DNA of 64,000 nt from contig NZ_JACXAE010000048.1 in NCBI RefSeq assembly GCF_014698965.1, positions 1-64,000 on the forward strand, in the 5' to 3' direction. A model generated the notes under the pieces. The model was given only the letters and a program-made list of their open reading frames with translations. It searched no databases and was not told the DNA's origin. The position numbers and the translations under genes are program-made. Positions 62,679-64,000 of the stretch are shown piece by piece. Within the stretch, counting starts at the first letter, position 1. Each line of letters begins with the position of its first letter. The stretch is from Iningainema tapete BLCC-T55 (lineage in GTDB: Bacteria; Cyanobacteriota; Cyanobacteriia; Cyanobacteriales; Nostocaceae).

Positions 62679-63989
62679 ATGTTACTTAAAGATCTGAAAA
62701 ACAAAATCGAAAATAAAACTGCAAAAGTTGGCATTATTGGGCTTGGATATGTAGGCTTACCAATCTTAGTAGCTTTTGCCAAAAAAGGCTTTTCTGTTGT
62801 AGGATTTGATATTGACAAGCACAAAGTTAACCAGATTACACAAGGTAATTCATATATCAGGCATATCCCTTCAGAAGATTTAAGTAATGACTTAATCAGT
62901 GCTACTAGTGATATGGCTCTTTTGCGAGAAATGGATGCAATTATTATTTGCGTTCCTACTCCTCTCGATACACACAAAGAACCTGATTTAACTTATGTGA
63001 TTGAAACAACTTATGCGATCGCACATCAGTTAAGAATCGGACAGCTTGTTGTTTTAGAAAGTACGACTTACCCAGGTACTACACAAGAAATTATGTTGCC
63101 TATTCTGGCTCGTACTGGTTTAATAGTTGGTGAAGAGTTTTCACTTGCTTATTCTCCAGAACGTGAAGATCCAGCTAATGGAAAATATTCTTTAGTCAAT
63201 GTACCAAAAGTAGTGGGAGGAACCACACCTGTTTGCCTTGAGCTTGCTCAAACACTCTACGACCAGATTATTATTAAAACAGTGCCAGTATCTTCAACTC
63301 AAACTGCCGAGGCTACTAAGATTTTAGAAAACATTTACCGGGCTGTAAATATTGCCTTGGTTAATGAATTAAAGATTTTATTTCAAAAGATGAATATAGA
63401 TATTTGGGAAGTGATAGAAGCAGCTAAAACCAAACCATTTGGTTTTCATGCATTTTATCCAGGTCCTGGTTGGGGTGGGCATTGTATTCCAATTGATCCA
63501 TTTTATTTGACTTGGAAAGCCAAGGAATATGATATAAGTTTACGGTTTATTGAGTTGGCAGGTGAAGTTAACACTTTCATGCCTAACTATGTGGTAGAGC
63601 AATTAATGTACTCGCTTAATAACCACGCCAAGCCTTTAAAAAACTCTCGCATTTTAATTTTAGGAGTTGCTTATAAGAAAAACGTAGACGATCAACGAGA
63701 AAGTCCCTCTTTGAAAATCATTCAACTTTTAAAACGACACGGAGCGCATGTTGAATATCACGATCCATATGCTCCTACTTGCTCCAATCATCGTCATTAT
63801 CCAGAAATAAACATGAAGTCTTGCCCATTAACCAAGGAAAATTTACATAGTTTTGATGCGGTAATTATTGCCACAGATCACGATAATGTAGATTACCAGT
63901 TGGTGGCAGAACATTCATCTTTGATAATTGACACTAGAAATGTTTTAGCAGGATTAGGATTAAAAACTGCGAATACTGTTAGTGCTTAA
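62679..63989 (+). CDS. Nucleotide-sugar dehydrogenase (UDP-GlcNAc/UDP-ManNAc type)
   Basis: The 436-residue enzyme has the N-terminal NAD motif VGIIGLGYVGLPILVAFAKK, the middle TVPVSSTQTAEATKILEN, the catalytic Cys269 in GPGWGGHCIPIDPFYL and the C-terminal UDP-binding domain ILILGVAYKKNVDDQRESPS. This is the WbpA/WecC group that oxidises UDP-N-acetylhexosamines to uronic acids for polysaccharide synthesis, using two NAD+ per turn; plain UDP-glucose dehydrogenase is less likely because of the 'YKKNVDDQRESP' wording. An AGGTGA site lies 10 bases before the ATG. It probably starts a cell-surface polysaccharide operon beyond the window. Confidence 0.92.
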   Translation: MLLKDLKNKIENKTAKVGIIGLGYVGLPILVAFAKKGFSVVGFDIDKHKVNQITQGNSYIRHIPSEDLSNDLISATSDMALLREMDAIIICVPTPLDTHKEPDLTYVIETTYAIAHQLRIGQLVVLESTTYPGTTQEIMLPILARTGLIVGEEFSLAYSPEREDPANGKYSLVNVPKVVGGTTPVCLELAQTLYDQIIIKTVPVSSTQTAEATKILENIYRAVNIALVNELKILFQKMNIDIWEVIEAAKTKPFGFHAFYPGPGWGGHCIPIDPFYLTWKAKEYDISLRFIELAGEVNTFMPNYVVEQLMYSLNNHAKPLKNSRILILGVAYKKNVDDQRESPSLKIIQLLKRHGAHVEYHDPYAPTCSNHRHYPEINMKSCPLTKENLHSFDAVIIATDHDNVDYQLVAEHSSLIIDTRNVLAGLGLKTANTVSA

Positions 63990-64000
63990 AGGGATAAACC

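Overview
The window reads as chromosome of a filamentous, heterocyst-forming cyanobacterium (Nostocales: Nostoc, Calothrix, Tolypothrix or Scytonema type). The grounds are many copies of the cyanobacterial octamer GCGATCGC (HIP1), short tandem repeats of the CCCCAAT and TTAATGG kind between genes, DUF1822, DUF928, CHASE2-CHAT and AAA-WD40 proteins, and above all a heterocyst/nitrogen-fixation locus with patB/cnfR, a nif-type ferredoxin fdxB, an extra cytochrome c oxidase operon and a nitrogenase-associated protein. No rRNA, tRNA, CRISPR array or intact transposase was recognised.

Layout. 1-13.8 kb is a mosaic of single metabolic genes: a 5'-partial, frameshifted formylglycine-generating-enzyme-like protein, beta-carbonic anhydrase, glutathione S-transferase, a MazF/PemK-type toxin-antitoxin pair between two copies of a repeat, a zinc alcohol dehydrogenase, a GT4 glycosyltransferase, a PEP-CTERM-like secreted protein, exonuclease III, an NmrA-like reductase, an orphan HlyD adaptor, a FAD monooxygenase and a Uma2 nuclease. 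14.5-21.7 kb is one same-strand cassette: membrane-anchored CHAT protease, sigma-70-like factor, DUF1822, CHAT-CHASE2 membrane sensor and DUF928. It looks like a protease/sensor/sigma signalling system and is the best candidate here for an undescribed pathway. 22-35 kb holds a DJ-1/PfpI protein, a small secreted protein, a 2390-residue bimodular NRPS with half an N-terminal condensation domain and no thioesterase, an MFS exporter, a Tat-type serpin and a DUF932 protein.

35.4-39.1 kb encodes an AAA ATPase with 14 WD40 repeats, three of which carry in-frame palindromic insertions. 39.9-42.6 kb is a patch of decay: a possibly truncated hydrolase, then remnants of a VOC protein, a royal-jelly-like protein and a GMC oxidoreductase, with breaks at or near HIP1 sites. 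An aldo/keto reductase and a ParDE-type pair follow.

44.4-52.7 kb is the heterocyst locus. On the minus strand are subunit II, I and III oxidase genes, a helical protein, a cysteine-dioxygenase-like cupin and the nitrogenase-associated ArsC-fold protein; fdxB lies upstream on the same strand; patB diverges on the plus strand. The likely joint task is oxygen removal, electron supply and transcriptional control for nitrogenase.

52.8-64 kb has a VapBC pair, a second antitoxin copy whose toxin is reduced to ten codons, and a two-gene unit: a small AAA ATPase plus a 1982-residue TPR-STAND-WD40 protein with about 21 blades. The antitoxin copy and this unit lie between two near-identical 53-bp repeats. 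An AT-rich gene-poor stretch follows, then a nucleotide-sugar dehydrogenase.
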